A DNA stretch of 64,000 bases from Bosea sp. PAMC 26642 (GCF_001562255.1 NZ_CP014301.1:4123501-4187500); one strand, 5' to 3'; positions 39,619-49,095 are shown, counted from the stretch's first letter. Program-made: numbers and translations. Notes: a model not told the origin generated them from the letters alone.

Positions 39619-39825
39619 ATGATAATTCAATTGCTGTCACCAGAGGATACGGCCAAAGCCCTGTGCATTAGCACGAAGACGCTTGAGGCCATGCGGTTGC
39701 GCGGGAACGGCCCGAAATGGGCCCGAGTTTCTAAACGCAGGATCGCTTATAGGCAGGAAGACCTCCGGGAGTGGATAGACCGGCGAATCTATTCGTCCAC
39801 TTCCGAGTATGGTCGCGATTCCTAG
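39619..39825 (+). CDS. Excisionase-like helix-turn-helix protein
   Basis: The 68-residue protein has the HTH_17/AlpA-like pattern: LLSPEDTAKALCISTKTLEAMRLRGNGPKW, then RRIAYRQEDLREWIDRR. Such proteins serve as excisionases or directionality factors for tyrosine integrases. GAGGAG stands ten bases before the ATG. The gap between integrase and this gene (39,336-39,618) contains short inverted repeats such as AAGAAATTGC / GCAGTTTCTT that might be binding sites. Confidence 0.8.
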   Translation: MIIQLLSPEDTAKALCISTKTLEAMRLRGNGPKWARVSKRRIAYRQEDLREWIDRRIYSSTSEYGRDS

Positions 39826-40229
39826 CGTTTGCACGGCTCAGCCCAGGCGCTTTGGCCAGCCAGCAAATCCACAAATCATCACTATATGGGCTGCGCTCTC
39901 ATCTGAGCGCAGCCGTTCGCATCGCTATGATTAGTTATGATGAGATACAAGAAGATACTTGACAAAGCGTCGGGAATGTGAAATAATTATCTTATAAGTG
40001 AAGTATACGTCAATTAATTCTTGACAGCGACGCCGTTTCGCCCTACAATTAAAAGATAAACAACAGCATTTACGCTGATGTTGATGGGCAAATTTTCAAA
40101 TAAATAATGAAAACATATTTTTGTCTCATAGTCGAACCAGGGGGAGATGCGAGATTCTACAAAATTTACAAAATACTTATTGCCAAGCAATAGGTATGGT
40201 TTGACATGCAAAGTTTCAGGAGTACATAA
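39826..40229. other. AT-rich gap with one promoter-like sequence
   Basis: No credible gene. TTGACA at 39,959 with a 17-base spacer and AATAAT at 39,982 resembles a sigma-70 promoter directed at the HUH-like gene, leaving a long leader. A 79-codon minus-strand frame here has no support. Confidence 0.45.
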
Positions 40230-40937
40230 TTGCATAACACAAATTTTACACAAGATAGATTTTCAAGCGACATATTTAATACGATTAAATCAGTCTATTA
40301 CGATTATTGGCAAATAGACGAATCTGCATATCCAATCGCAGATCATACCGTATTCATTACGTACCGTAGGTTCGATCTTCATTCGCCGAACGATTCATTC
40401 TTGCGAGGCTTTGAACGATGGAGTCGAGGCTTTATTAGATCATTGGCATCGCAGCGGGCCGACCGGATTTGGGCTTACGAACGTCAACCTGTCGGAATTT
40501 ATGCGATGGACTATGATGGTAGTCGTTGTGGACGAGGCGTTAGTTCTAAGGTCGGTCCACATATCCATTCATTGTGGGTCTTACATCCCGAAACCAAGGC
40601 CATGATCGCTGATCAGCTGCGATTGACCCAAATGCAGTTGTCTGGAGGCTCCGCATCAGCTGCTGGTGATAACACTTCGTCCTATAACGGAATTATGGCC
40701 AACAATCGTGGATTTCATTGGGAATGGTTCGATCCCAAGAAATCGATCCGGGACGTCATCCATTACAGCGTGAAGGGCATCATGCACGCAAACGGGTTTT
40801 ATCCCGGCGGCAACGACGAATGGGGTCCCTTGGGTCCTAACGCTTCAATTCCCTTCAGATTCCCCGTTCAGACGCCCTCGCCTTTCGTCATGCCCGAGAT
40901 GGCGAAGTCAGTGAAAACCGGGCAACTTCAGCACTGA
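40230..40937 (+). CDS. Putative HUH (rolling-circle Rep-like) endonuclease, copy 1
   Basis: The 235-residue protein carries the three marks of HUH nucleases: a hydrophobic strand ending in TY (HTVFITYRRF, residues 39-48), the HUH metal motif GPHIHSLWVLHP (His111, His113), and a Tyr-x-x-Lys helix (VIHYSVKGIM, Tyr179, Lys182). It matches the protein at 61,531 over most of its length, including GGNDEWGPLGP near the end. Start is TTG at 40230 with AGGAG eight bases upstream. Family members nick DNA for rolling-circle replication or transfer; a function in replication of the excised island is inferred. Confidence 0.7.
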   Translation: MHNTNFTQDRFSSDIFNTIKSVYYDYWQIDESAYPIADHTVFITYRRFDLHSPNDSFLRGFERWSRGFIRSLASQRADRIWAYERQPVGIYAMDYDGSRCGRGVSSKVGPHIHSLWVLHPETKAMIADQLRLTQMQLSGGSASAAGDNTSSYNGIMANNRGFHWEWFDPKKSIRDVIHYSVKGIMHANGFYPGGNDEWGPLGPNASIPFRFPVQTPSPFVMPEMAKSVKTGQLQH

Positions 40938-40955
40938 ATTAAGATCACGATCCTC

Positions 40956-40985
40956 ATGATGCGTTTCTACCAAGGAGCGCATCAT
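40956..40985 (+). promoter_or_regulatory. Shine-Dalgarno hairpin, copy A
   Basis: ATGATGCG pairs with CGCATCAT (8 bp) around a loop that holds AAGGAG; the start codon at 40,984 lies at the 3' foot of the stem. The same hairpin with compensatory base changes precedes the genes at 43,148 and 50,221. Confidence 0.65.
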
Positions 40986-41061
40986 GGTTGATCTGGCAGT
41001 CGAGGTGCGGATCTCACAGCGCCAAGTCAAACCTTCATTCGGTCGAGCGGGGCCGCTTTAA
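40984..41061 (+). pseudogene. Truncated copy A of the 50,221 gene (first codons only)
   Basis: The frame MVDLAVEVRISQ... matches the start of the 188-aa protein at 50,221 for about eight residues, then diverges and stops after 25 codons. Its hairpin leader is intact, so a 25-residue peptide could still be made. It is probably a remnant of a duplication. Confidence 0.6.
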
Positions 41062-41263
41062 TTTGACTGGCCACCACTGGAGCCGCCGTTGGTTCAGGCT
41101 TCTGGATAACGCATTTCATCGCTATGCTCGGCTCCGATCCGGCGTTCAGCATCAGGTATGATGTGGGTCTGACGCTGGCATCGTTGACCTTTGACATCGC
41201 GACCGCTTTTGGCGCTTCAGCCTTGCTCCGGGGCGAACCGGTAGATGCTTCATTATTGAACAT
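41027..41263 (-). CDS. Possible small protein of unknown function
   Basis: A 78-residue frame (MFNNEASTGSPRSKAEAPKAVAMS... ) with a good ribosome site, AAGGA six bases before the ATG. It is rich in Ala, Pro, Ser and Lys, without a clear domain, and might be a disordered peptide. It overlaps the end of the truncated gene on the other strand and is divergent from the chemotaxis gene. I am unsure it is real. Confidence 0.35.
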   Translation of the reverse strand: MFNNEASTGSPRSKAEAPKAVAMSKVNDASVRPTSYLMLNAGSEPSIAMKCVIQKPEPTAAPVVASQIKAAPLDRMKV

Positions 41264-41334
41264 GGTTCCTTAATTTTTAACGGTCATATATTTCACAGGA
41301 AAGCAGTGTAATTTTTGATATAGGGAAATGGTCC

Positions 41335-42951
41335 ATGCGCCAGGTTGAAGCACTCGACCAACGTCTCGAATTCATGAAGCTCGACGCGGCCACTAGGAAG
41401 CGGATCAAGTCAGTCGAGGCCCAGATCCGGGAAGCTTTGCCTGCCGCACTAGGTGCCTTCTACAGCCAGCTCAAGGGCAATCCCGAGACCGCCAAGTTCT
41501 TCACAAGCGAGGCTCATATCGACGGGGCGAAGTCCCGGCAGACGAGCCACTGGGACCGGATCGCAAAAGGTGAATTCGACCAGGACTTCGTCTCGGCGGT
41601 CACCAAGGTCGGGCAGATCCACGCCCGCATCGGGCTTGAGCCGCGCTGGTACATCGGTGGCTACGCATTGATCCTGGAGCAGGTTCTCTCGCATGTGCTG
41701 AAAGCGAACTGGCCGAAGAATATGCTCGGGAGTGTCATGCCCGGAGCCGAGGACCGATCCGCGGAGGTGAGCGCGATTGTCAAAGCCGCACTTCTGGACA
41801 TGGATTACGCGATCTCGGTCTACCTCGAAGCCTCGGAGGCGGCGCGCCTCAAATTGGAAGAGGAAGCGAAACGGGTCGAGAAGAGCAAGGCCGAGGAACG
41901 GGAGAAGGCGGTCGCCCATGTCACGACAGCGATGTCAGCCCTGGCAGACGGCGATCTGACCTACCGCATGCCCAGCGACATCCCCGTCGAGTACGCTGTC
42001 ATCGGCGAGCAGTTTAATCGCGCCATGGAGCGCCTGGAAGGCATGATCGGCACGATCAAGGCCACCTCAACGCAGATTTCCGACTCCTCGAAGGAGATCA
42101 ATGCAGGCGCCGAGGATCTCTCCCAGCGCACCGAGCAGCAGGCCTCCGCGCTCGAAGAGACCGCCGCCACTACCGAACAGCTCGCGGCTTCGGTCAAGGC
42201 TGCGTCTCAGTCGTCCAGCCAATCGGTCACACTCGCCGACGAGGCGTCACGCGTTGCCCAATCGGGCGGGGTCATCGTTCAGGATGCGATCGCCGCCATG
42301 GAGCGGATCGAACAAGCGTCGAAGAAGATTTCCGAGATCACAACGGTCATCGACGGCATCGCGTTCCAGACGAACCTGCTTGCGCTCAATGCGGCCGTCG
42401 AGGCTGCTCGCGCTGGCGATGCCGGCCGCGGCTTTGCGGTCGTGGCTGCCGAGGTCCGCACGCTCGCTCAACGCTCGGCCGACGCCGCCAAGGACATCAC
42501 CGCCTTGATCGCCTCGTCCGACCAGCAGGTCTCGGACGGGGTCAAGCTCGTCAGGGAGGCCGGCAAGACATTGCGCGAGATCGTCGAAGCCTCGAACCGC
42601 GTCTCGCTAACGGTCAAGGAAATCTCGGCCGCATCTTCAGAGCAGGCCAACGGCATCGACGAAATGGCGCAGACAGTCAGCCATATGGACGGCATCACGC
42701 AGCAGAACGCCGCTCTCGCAGAGCAAAGCGCCGCATCGGCGATTACCCTCGACGATCAAATCAAGCGCCTCGACCAGTTGATGAGCCAATTCCGCATCAG
42801 CTCCGAGCATGCCAGCAATGTCCTGAAGCCGGTTCTGGCAGCCAAGGGACCTCGCCAGCTTCAGGATGTCGCTAAGGCTGCCTTCCGCGATCGCCCGGCC
42901 CCGCGCAAGGTCGCCGGCAGCCGCAGCGAGGTTGGCTGGTCAGAATTCTAA
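41335..42951 (+). CDS. Globin-coupled methyl-accepting chemotaxis protein (cytoplasmic oxygen sensor)
   Basis: The 538-residue transducer starts with a globin sensor domain (about residues 10-170) with the proximal His96 in [19 protein letters not shown] helical, HAMP-like section follows ([11 protein letters not shown]), then the signalling domain with the hairpin [27 protein letters not shown] (split here) and [14 protein letters not shown]. It ends in GWSEF, like the pentapeptide that tethers methylation enzymes. There are no membrane helices, so it is a soluble HemAT-type sensor of oxygen. It relies on chromosomal Che proteins, none of which are in the window. Confidence 0.9.
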   Translation: MRQVEALDQRLEFMKLDAATRKRIKSVEAQIREALPAALGAFYSQLKGNPETAKFFTSEAHIDGAKSRQTSHWDRIAKGEFDQDFVSAVTKVGQIHARIGLEPRWYIGGYALILEQVLSHVLKANWPKNMLGSVMPGAEDRSAEVSAIVKAALLDMDYAISVYLEASEAARLKLEEEAKRVEKSKAEEREKAVAHVTTAMSALADGDLTYRMPSDIPVEYAVIGEQFNRAMERLEGMIGTIKATSTQISDSSKEINAGAEDLSQRTEQQASALEETAATTEQLAASVKAASQSSSQSVTLADEASRVAQSGGVIVQDAIAAMERIEQASKKISEITTVIDGIAFQTNLLALNAAVEAARAGDAGRGFAVVAAEVRTLAQRSADAAKDITALIASSDQQVSDGVKLVREAGKTLREIVEASNRVSLTVKEISAASSEQANGIDEMAQTVSHMDGITQQNAALAEQSAASAITLDDQIKRLDQLMSQFRISSEHASNVLKPVLAAKGPRQLQDVAKAAFRDRPAPRKVAGSRSEVGWSEF

Positions 42952-43100
42952 GCGGAGATGGCTGCGATTCACGGCGATCGTCAGAGGCATTCAAATGCCA
43001 GCTGCGCTAAACCTCCGGTGTACGGCACGAGGTGCATCGCCAATGGCAAGTGACACCTGACACGAGCGGGCCTCGGCGAGCAAAGCCGACTTGAGCATTG

Positions 43101-43147
43101 TAATAGGATCATAGTCCTATTACAATGCGTTTCGTTCGGAGCGCATT
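43101..43147 (+). promoter_or_regulatory. Operator palindrome and Shine-Dalgarno hairpin, copy B
   Basis: TAATAGGA-N6-TCCTATTA (43,101-43,122) is a perfect 8+8 palindrome. Next, AATGCG (43,124) pairs with CGCATT (43,142) around a loop containing CGGAG, directly before the ATG at 43,148. The arrangement matches that at 50,174-50,222. Confidence 0.7.
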
Positions 43148-43275
43148 ATGGTCGATCTGGCAGCCGCGGTTCAAAACCCATCAGTTACCGACGCGATCAT
43201 ACACTTTTACCGGGACTGGTGGCTCGCCAAATGCGGTGCGATCGTCGGCTACCTGGACTATTTGTTCGTTATGGA
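43148..43275 (+). pseudogene. Truncated copy B of the 50,221 gene
   Basis: The first 41 codons (MVDLAAAVQNPSVTDAIIHF, then YRDWWLAKCGAIVGYLDYLFVMEF) are about 80 percent identical to the protein at 50,221. The match then ends abruptly where MFS-transporter debris begins. The open frame goes on to 43,564, but the later part is antisense to that debris and has no meaning. A recombination joint near 43,275-43,310 explains the loss of the 3' part. Confidence 0.75.
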
Positions 43276-43314
43276 GTTCCTCAGCCTCGGCAGGCGGGAT
43301 GTTGACGATAGGCA

Positions 43315-43683
43315 GAAGCCGGGGCACACATGCGTCGCACCGGCTACCACAGTCGCTGCAGGTAAATCTGCCAGAGCGTATGCGCCTGCGCGGTCAGCAA
43401 GAGGCAGGCTCCCATCGTGGTCACGGCGATTAGGCAGATCGACCGGGGATGACAACGCGATCTGCGACAAAGCCCATGACGACACTGCGGGCCGCCAGTC
43501 TGAGCAGACCAAGGCTGTTGATGGCAGCAATCTCGGAACGGCCCCAGCCCTCAGCAGTCCTTGATTGAAATGAAGAAGGCTGTCAGGCCATTCACGAGCA
43601 CGCCCATCACCAAGGCCAGCGTGCGGGCGTCTGAGTCGACCACTAGCCAGCGGCGCGAGCCATCTAAAAGTCAGCGCGGCCAT
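43315..43683 (-). pseudogene. MFS transporter remnant (frameshifted N-terminal part)
   Basis: Three minus-strand frames in turn give transporter-like pieces: RTLALVMGVLVNGLTAFFIS, then GWGRSEIAAINSLGLLRLAARSV and VVMGFVADRVVI, then LIAVTTMGACLLLTAQAHTL and WQIYL. They correspond to the first membrane helices of a major facilitator protein, broken by two or more frameshifts and cut off on the left. It lies just beyond the mddA gene end. Confidence 0.6.
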
Positions 43684-44465
43684 TTTCGCCTCGCATCATG
43701 TGTGGGGGCTGATGCGAGACTGCTGCGGCGGACAGCGCCTTTGCGCGAAAACGGCAGGAGCATTGAGACACGCTCGCGATAACGCCGGTAGTCGTCACCG
43801 AAGAGTGCGATCAGATCGCGCTCTTCCAGCATGATGCCGATCAGGATGTAGCCGGTCGTGACTGCCGCGAAGATCAGATGACCCTGGCTCATGACGGGCG
43901 TCGCCCAGAAGGCAATGATGAAGCCGAGATAGATCGGATGCCGAACGAGCTTGTAGAGGCCTGGCGTCCGGAAATCGGCCGCGGGCATGCTACGCCCGGA
44001 AAATCTCAGGAATACCTGCTTCAACCCGAAAAGCTCCAAATGGCTGATCATGAAGGTCGAAAGCAGTACGAGCAGCCAGCCGAACAGGGACAGCGCGGTC
44101 AGAGCGGCCGACAGCGTCGGGTCCGTCACGCTCCAAAGAAGTTGCGGCAAAGGCCGCCACTCCCACATCAAGAGTGCCAGGGCAGCCGTAGCGAGCAGGA
44201 CATAGGTTGGCCGCTCAAGCGCAGGATCGATCCAACCCAGCGACCAGCGCTTGAACCATGAACGAGCCATAACGCTGTGCTGGAACGCGAAAAGCGTCAG
44301 CAATGCGAGGTCGATGAGGGCCGCCTGCACGATAGGCGTTGCCGATCCGTCATCAATCCCCTTCGGCACGAGAAGCCCGCCGACGAAGCCGACCGCATAG
44401 ATGAAGGTTACGAAGAAGAAGGCATATGACAGGAGGCCATAGAGGAGGATAGTGGCCTTGCGCAT
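43671..44465 (-). CDS. mddA: Methanethiol S-methyltransferase-like membrane protein (NnrU/MddA family)
   Basis: The 264-residue protein has about six membrane helices. It matches MddA in LYGLLSYAFFFVTFIYAVGFVGGLLVPKGIDDG (shown split), LFAFQHSVMARSWFKRW, ERPTYVLLATAALALLMWEWRPLP and the C-terminal SAM-binding part LYKLVRHPIYLGF and EERDLIALFGDDYRRY. MddA methylates methanethiol to dimethyl sulfide. The neighbouring debris suggests the gene arrived with a larger cluster. The relatives include isoprenylcysteine methyltransferases, so the substrate assignment is probable rather than proven. Confidence 0.8.
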   Translation of the reverse strand: MRKATILLYGLLSYAFFFVTFIYAVGFVGGLLVPKGIDDGSATPIVQAALIDLALLTLFAFQHSVMARSWFKRWSLGWIDPALERPTYVLLATAALALLMWEWRPLPQLLWSVTDPTLSAALTALSLFGWLLVLLSTFMISHLELFGLKQVFLRFSGRSMPAADFRTPGLYKLVRHPIYLGFIIAFWATPVMSQGHLIFAAVTTGYILIGIMLEERDLIALFGDDYRRYRERVSMLLPFSRKGAVRRSSLASAPTHDARRKWPR

Positions 44466-44843
44466 GGCGAGTACCTCGGTCGGTTGCGATGAATAAATAG
44501 TCGGCCTGCGTCGCGCGCCATTGCGCGGTCGCAGTGCTTGGATACCGCGATCGAGCCCAGAACATCGCGATCAGCCTCGCAGGCACTGTTGTCTTCGGCA
44601 GAATTCCGTCAGGAATCTGTGATTGACATCACAGTCACCGGTAGCATCTGTTATGTTTTGTCAGCGTGTGTGCTTCCGAAATCACCCTTGCGGCGCAAGC
44701 TAATCCTGAAACTATATATTCCTTTTCGCCTGCGTAGACGCCCTTGTTGTTCGCACGAAGGCTCGGCCTTGCCGTTAGATTGTGGGCTCTGGCTGGCGTC
44801 GTCAGCGGCTCAAAGCCTAGACCTTCGCATTAATGAAAATCGA
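44466..44843. other. Gap between mddA and a GNAT gene
   Basis: No gene found. It contains the mddA promoter side, with the sequence CTGTGATTGACATCACAG near 44,617-44,634 as a short palindrome of the CRP/FNR general type (TTGACATCA core), which could be a site for an FNR-like regulator. Confidence 0.4.
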
Positions 44844-45347
44844 TCAAACTGCCCGCTCAAAAAATCGAAGCCACGCTCGCATCGCGCCGCTGACCTCATA
44901 GTAGGCGTCGATCTCGTGAAATCCGAGCCTCTCGTAAAGCGCTATTGCTTCCGTTTGACGATGGCTCGTATCAAGCCGAATCGTGCGATACCCAATTTGT
45001 TCGGCGTCAGCTATGATCTGGGTCGCGAGGGCGACGCCAATCCCTTTCCCACGAAACTGGGCTGCAACGAACATGCGTTTCATTTCGCATCTGCCACCAC
45101 CTAGAGCACGCAACGCTGCGCAGCCTGCCGGTGAGTTGCCTTCGTAAGCGACGTAAAGTCGGCCAGCCGGGGACGCGAATTTGCCTGGCAGTTCCGCTAG
45201 TTCTTTTTCAAATTCTACCTCATTGAAATAGCTATTGATGAGATCGAGGTCTTCGCGATGGCGTTCTCGGTGCCACTCGATGAACGAGCGCATCAGTGAC
45301 CGTGAATTATCCAAATCGCCGGTTTCGGCAGCAATTTTGAGGAACAT
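44844..45347 (-). CDS. GNAT family N-acetyltransferase
   Basis: The 167-residue protein has the GNAT fold: YVAYEGNSPAGCAALR, the acetyl-CoA loop MKRMFVAAQFRGKGIGVALATQII, and the C-terminal ALYERLGFHEIDAYYE. It belongs to the broad acetyltransferase group that modifies amino groups of small molecules or proteins. The ATG at 45347 is near the end of an AT-rich stretch. No partner genes nearby suggest its substrate. Confidence 0.85.
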   Translation of the reverse strand: MFLKIAAETGDLDNSRSLMRSFIEWHRERHREDLDLINSYFNEVEFEKELAELPGKFASPAGRLYVAYEGNSPAGCAALRALGGGRCEMKRMFVAAQFRGKGIGVALATQIIADAEQIGYRTIRLDTSHRQTEAIALYERLGFHEIDAYYEVSGAMRAWLRFFERAV

Positions 45348-45438
45348 CGATTAACTCGTCTTTATTAGAATCGCAGGTGCTTGAACCGCTCGAATAGCGA
45401 CCGAGAAAGACCATCCCTCCGCGGCCGCTCGCGATATT

Positions 45439-45717
45439 TTACCTGGCTGTGCCAGTCGACGGGCCGATTTCCGTCGTAACCTCAGTCACCAAATCGGCCG
45501 GGAATCCGCCTTCGCTGGCGTGCTTGTACACAATTTCTGCGCTGTCGGCTTCATGTAGGCAGTAGATTTTATCACCTGCCACATAACTCGTTACCCAATT
45601 ATAGGGAACTCCCAGGCCAGCAACGACCGCGTTCGACTTCTGCGAAATGGCTTTAAGTTGGTCAGCATTAAGGGTGCTCGCGCCGGGGATATTTCTCTCG
45701 ATCAAAAACTTGGGCAT
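45439..45717 (-). CDS. DUF4242 small protein
   Basis: The 92-residue protein MPKFLIERNIPGASTLNADQL... contains WVTSYVAGDKIYCLHEADSAEIVYKHASEGGFPADLVTEV, the DUF4242 pattern, a ferredoxin-like fold found next to regulators and monooxygenases. Some members bind nickel; the function is otherwise unknown. It is divergent from the LuxR-type regulator at 46,080, a pairing that suggests control of this gene by that regulator. Confidence 0.82.
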   Translation of the reverse strand: MPKFLIERNIPGASTLNADQLKAISQKSNAVVAGLGVPYNWVTSYVAGDKIYCLHEADSAEIVYKHASEGGFPADLVTEVTTEIGPSTGTAR

Positions 45718-46079
45718 TGATGCGTTCCTTCATTGGTTTTACTCAATCCGAGCACTAATAAATAGGAACAATATCAGCTGACCCGCCACGGCAGAATTCC
45801 CTATATTTGCCGCGGTGTTCCCCCAAATATTGCCCAGGGACTTGTTGCCCTGCCGACAGATCGCCTATGACGCCACCGCTCAAAGCGGATGTGCGCAGAC
45901 GGACGGAAAAACCTATACCTTGTCACGATCCGTTGTAGCGCGCTGTCACGTGGGTAACAGGCAGAACAGCGGATCTGGAGGAATCTCCTGGCATGACCAC
46001 GATCATTTTCTCGCTTCCCTCACACAGGGCTTACCTCTAGTTCACCGCGGCATCTGCGGCTACATCTGAGGGAAACTAC
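45718..46079. other. Intergenic region between DUF4242 and LuxR genes
   Basis: No gene. This 360-base divergent region must hold both promoters; I see no clear operator. Confidence 0.5.
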
Positions 46080-48671
46080 ATGGTAATTATAGAACGAGAT
46101 TCTTCCCTTGAACGTCTTCGATACTTGATGGAGTCTGCAAAGGAAGGCAGGGGACACCTTGTGGCGATAGTCGGCCCTGCGGGCGTTGGCAAATCCACGC
46201 TGGCGGCGGCAGCGCAAACCGTAGCAGACCCGGAAGGACGCGTGCTGTGGGGAGCATGCGATGACTTCGCCATCGCCGAGCCTTTAGGGGCAGTCAACGA
46301 TCTTGCTCGGCAAGTAAAATGGGATATGCAGAGTGTCCTGAGACGAGATGGCCGCCTTGCTGCATTCTCCGAAGCATTTAGTCTGTTCAATAATACGGCA
46401 ACTTATAACCTAATTGTCATTGAAGATATTCAATGGGCAGATGGCGCTACGCTTGACTTCATTCGTTATATGGGACGTCGCATCCGTAGCTCAAAAATCC
46501 TGCTGCTCATAACAGCGCGCAATGACGATACGAAATCACTGTCGAAACTTCGACACGCGCTTGCGGACATTCCCGCAGACAGAGCGGAGCGTATCGAGGT
46601 GCTGCCATTCAGCGAAAGCGGAGTCATTCAGCTCGCGGAGGCGCAGGCCCTTGACGGCAGAGAGATTCATAGAATCACCGGTGGTAACGCTTTCTTTGTA
46701 ACGGAGCTACTCCGTGAAACGAAGAATAGCATGCCGGCTTCCGTTAGGGACGCGGTGCTCACGAGAGCCTCATATCTTCCATCCAATGGAAGAGACGCAC
46801 TAAACGCAGTTTCTATTTTTCCAGCCGGCGTGGGACTTGCCATCGTAGAATCAGTGCTGAAAGCGGGCGCAATATTAGCCTTGGATATTTGTATCGACTA
46901 CGGGCTTCTGCGTTGCATGGACGGCCAATATGCATTCCAACACGAAATTGCCCGTCAGGTCATTGAGCAAGCCTTGCCGATATCACGGCGGCGAGTTCTC
47001 AACACGGAAGCTTTGAAGGCGTTGCGATGCGTCGAGAACGCTCCGCTCGCTCAGCTTGTCCATCACGCGCGCGAAGCGAACGATATCGCTGCCGTGTGCG
47101 AGCTTGCACCGTTGGCTGCCGAGCAAGCAGCGAGCGTGAGTGCACACAGAGAGGCGGTGCGGCACTACGAGGCTGCGCTAACGCACGCGTCGTCGCTAGA
47201 TGCCAATGTGCGCGCGGACCTCTACGAGCGATACGCCTTTGAATGCCATTTAATTGGAGAGATCGCGCGAGCGATCGTTGCTCAGAAAAGCGCATTGGCT
47301 CTTCGAATTTCATCCGGTGATCGGGCAAAGGAAGGCGACGGCCGGCGCTGGTTGTCGAGATTGAGCTATTTAGCTGGAAATCGCATTGACGCCGACCAAT
47401 TTGGTCAAGAAGCGTTATCACTGTTGGAACCGTTGGGTCCAAGTCCGGAACTCGCGATGGCTTACTCCAATCTGTCGCATCTTGCCATGCTCGCCAGCGA
47501 CGTTGAGTCGGCGTCGGCCTTCGGGAATAGAGCTTTGCAAATGTCCGAGCCATTGATCTGTGACAGGCCAGATATCCTCTGCCATGCGCTCAATAACGTT
47601 GGTAGCGCGATCCATTGGCACGATGCAGATAGCGGTAGATCCTACCTTGCGCGTAGCCTTGAGATTGCGCTCGCGAATGGCTTCCAGGACCATGCTGCAC
47701 GTACGTTCACAAATCGATCCTGGCTTGAACTGAATCAGTTTCCAAACCGACATGCCGCGCGCTTTCTAGCCGATGGTATTTCCTATTGTACAGAGCACGA
47801 TCTCGATACCTGGCGTGACTTCATGCGCGGCTACCTTACAGAATTTCTGATCCAACGTGGGCGCTGGGACGAAGCCCAACGCATTGCGTGCTCTGTCGTC
47901 GAAGGCAAGACTGCTAGTGCACTGGCACGATACCCGTCGGTCATAGCATTTGCGAGAATTCGGACGCGTCGCGGCATCGACGCTGAGGACCTCCTGAACG
48001 AAGCGTCGCAATTTCTGGATGCTGGGATGGAGTTGCAGCGCCTTGTGCCCTATGCGAGCCTAATGGCAGAGCGGGCATGGCTCGGCCTTGGCGACAGGCA
48101 GGCGGCCTCCACTTTGCTTGAAAAAGCGCAGTCAATGGCGCCGGATCCCGTTTACATATCTGAGGTCCTATTCTGGAAATACATGCTCGATGGGGATGTC
48201 GGTCTAACTGCCACGCAGGGACTGGCGCCTCCTCTTCGAATGCTTGTCACCGGTGAGTGGCAGGAGGCAGCTACGGTATGGCAGGCCGCTGACTTCCCTT
48301 ATGAAAGCGCCCTAGCACTGCTCGCCGGCGACGTTGACGCGTTGTACCGAGCGCTGGAAATTTTCGGAAGACTTGGCGCGGACCCCGTGGCTGAGCAGAT
48401 TCGAGATCTTATTCGCAGGCGCTCTGGCCGCGTCGCCCCTCGAGGACCCCGCGCGAGCACCAAGGCAAATGCCGCTGGTCTAACAAGGCGCGAAATGGAT
48501 GTACTCCGGCTTGTCGAACTTGGAAAATCAAATAAAGAGATCGGAAATTTGCTCTTTGTCACCGCTAAGACGGTCGACCACCACATCTCCGCGATTCTAT
48601 CAAAGCTGAACGCAAAATCGCGCGGTCAAGCCGCCGCCCTTGCCCGCACCGCTGGGCTATATGATCAGTGA
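46080..48671 (+). CDS. LuxR-family regulator with AAA ATPase and TPR-like domain
   Basis: The 863-residue protein has an N-terminal ATPase with Walker A GPAGVGKST (residues 32-40) and Walker B LIVIEDIQWAD (from residue 111). A long helical-repeat middle follows (about 330-750, TPR-like: ELAMAYSNLSHLAMLASDVESA). The C-terminal LuxR helix-turn-helix is LTRREMDVLRLVELGKSNKEIGNLLFVTAKTVDHH (split: LTRREMDVLRLVELGKSNKE / IGNLLFVTAKTVDHH). This is the LAL/MalT-type design, in which ATP and an inducer switch on DNA binding. The DUF4242 gene upstream is the most likely target. Confidence 0.9.
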   Translation: MVIIERDSSLERLRYLMESAKEGRGHLVAIVGPAGVGKSTLAAAAQTVADPEGRVLWGACDDFAIAEPLGAVNDLARQVKWDMQSVLRRDGRLAAFSEAFSLFNNTATYNLIVIEDIQWADGATLDFIRYMGRRIRSSKILLLITARNDDTKSLSKLRHALADIPADRAERIEVLPFSESGVIQLAEAQALDGREIHRITGGNAFFVTELLRETKNSMPASVRDAVLTRASYLPSNGRDALNAVSIFPAGVGLAIVESVLKAGAILALDICIDYGLLRCMDGQYAFQHEIARQVIEQALPISRRRVLNTEALKALRCVENAPLAQLVHHAREANDIAAVCELAPLAAEQAASVSAHREAVRHYEAALTHASSLDANVRADLYERYAFECHLIGEIARAIVAQKSALALRISSGDRAKEGDGRRWLSRLSYLAGNRIDADQFGQEALSLLEPLGPSPELAMAYSNLSHLAMLASDVESASAFGNRALQMSEPLICDRPDILCHALNNVGSAIHWHDADSGRSYLARSLEIALANGFQDHAARTFTNRSWLELNQFPNRHAARFLADGISYCTEHDLDTWRDFMRGYLTEFLIQRGRWDEAQRIACSVVEGKTASALARYPSVIAFARIRTRRGIDAEDLLNEASQFLDAGMELQRLVPYASLMAERAWLGLGDRQAASTLLEKAQSMAPDPVYISEVLFWKYMLDGDVGLTATQGLAPPLRMLVTGEWQEAATVWQAADFPYESALALLAGDVDALYRALEIFGRLGADPVAEQIRDLIRRRSGRVAPRGPRASTKANAAGLTRREMDVLRLVELGKSNKEIGNLLFVTAKTVDHHISAILSKLNAKSRGQAAALARTAGLYDQ

Positions 48672-48836
48672 CTGTTAAAAAATTGGGAGAATGGCACAAA
48701 TAAAAATAGGGATATTCCCCGATGCGCCAATAAATAATCTTAGCTATTAAATCCTCACGATCGATACAAATTATCCATATCGCTATATCCGTAAAGATGC
48801 TTCCCGTGTCTCATTTTGCCGAGTTACATATTAATC

Positions 48837-49004
48837 ATGCTTCTCAAAACAATTGTATATCATCTTAAGAATATCTCTCTCCGCAAAATACTCAAATGTT
48901 TACTTTTGGGGAAGACACCCAAACCCGGCAGGATTTCTTACTCCGTTATAAAAAAATTTAATGCGATGCCGGAACGTATTCGAAAAGACATTGGAATTCA
49001 TTAA
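48837..49004 (+). CDS. Small basic protein, DUF1127-like tail
   Basis: A 55-residue lysine-rich protein ending in FNAMPERIRKDIGIH, which resembles the end of DUF1127 proteins (...R.LRDIGI.R). The ATG at 48837 is internal to a frame beginning at TTG 48816. The DNA here is very AT-rich. DUF1127 proteins are small stress-related RNA-binding candidates; the similarity is limited to the tail. Confidence 0.4.
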   Translation: MLLKTIVYHLKNISLRKILKCLLLGKTPKPGRISYSVIKKFNAMPERIRKDIGIH

Positions 49005-49095
49005 ATACAGTGTTGTATGCAAATCATAGTTTTTATCGTTGCTAATGAACTATAATTTTGAACTAATATATATCAATATAGAGGAAATTTTGTTT

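Noticed and set aside
40014-40253. 79-codon minus-strand frame
   Set aside because: No ribosome site, AT-rich composition, and overlap with the start of the HUH-like gene; probably chance.
43258-43683. 141-codon minus-strand frame as a real gene
   Set aside because: The frame is arginine- and proline-rich, while neighbouring frames show pieces of an MFS transporter; it is an open but meaningless frame in a pseudogene.
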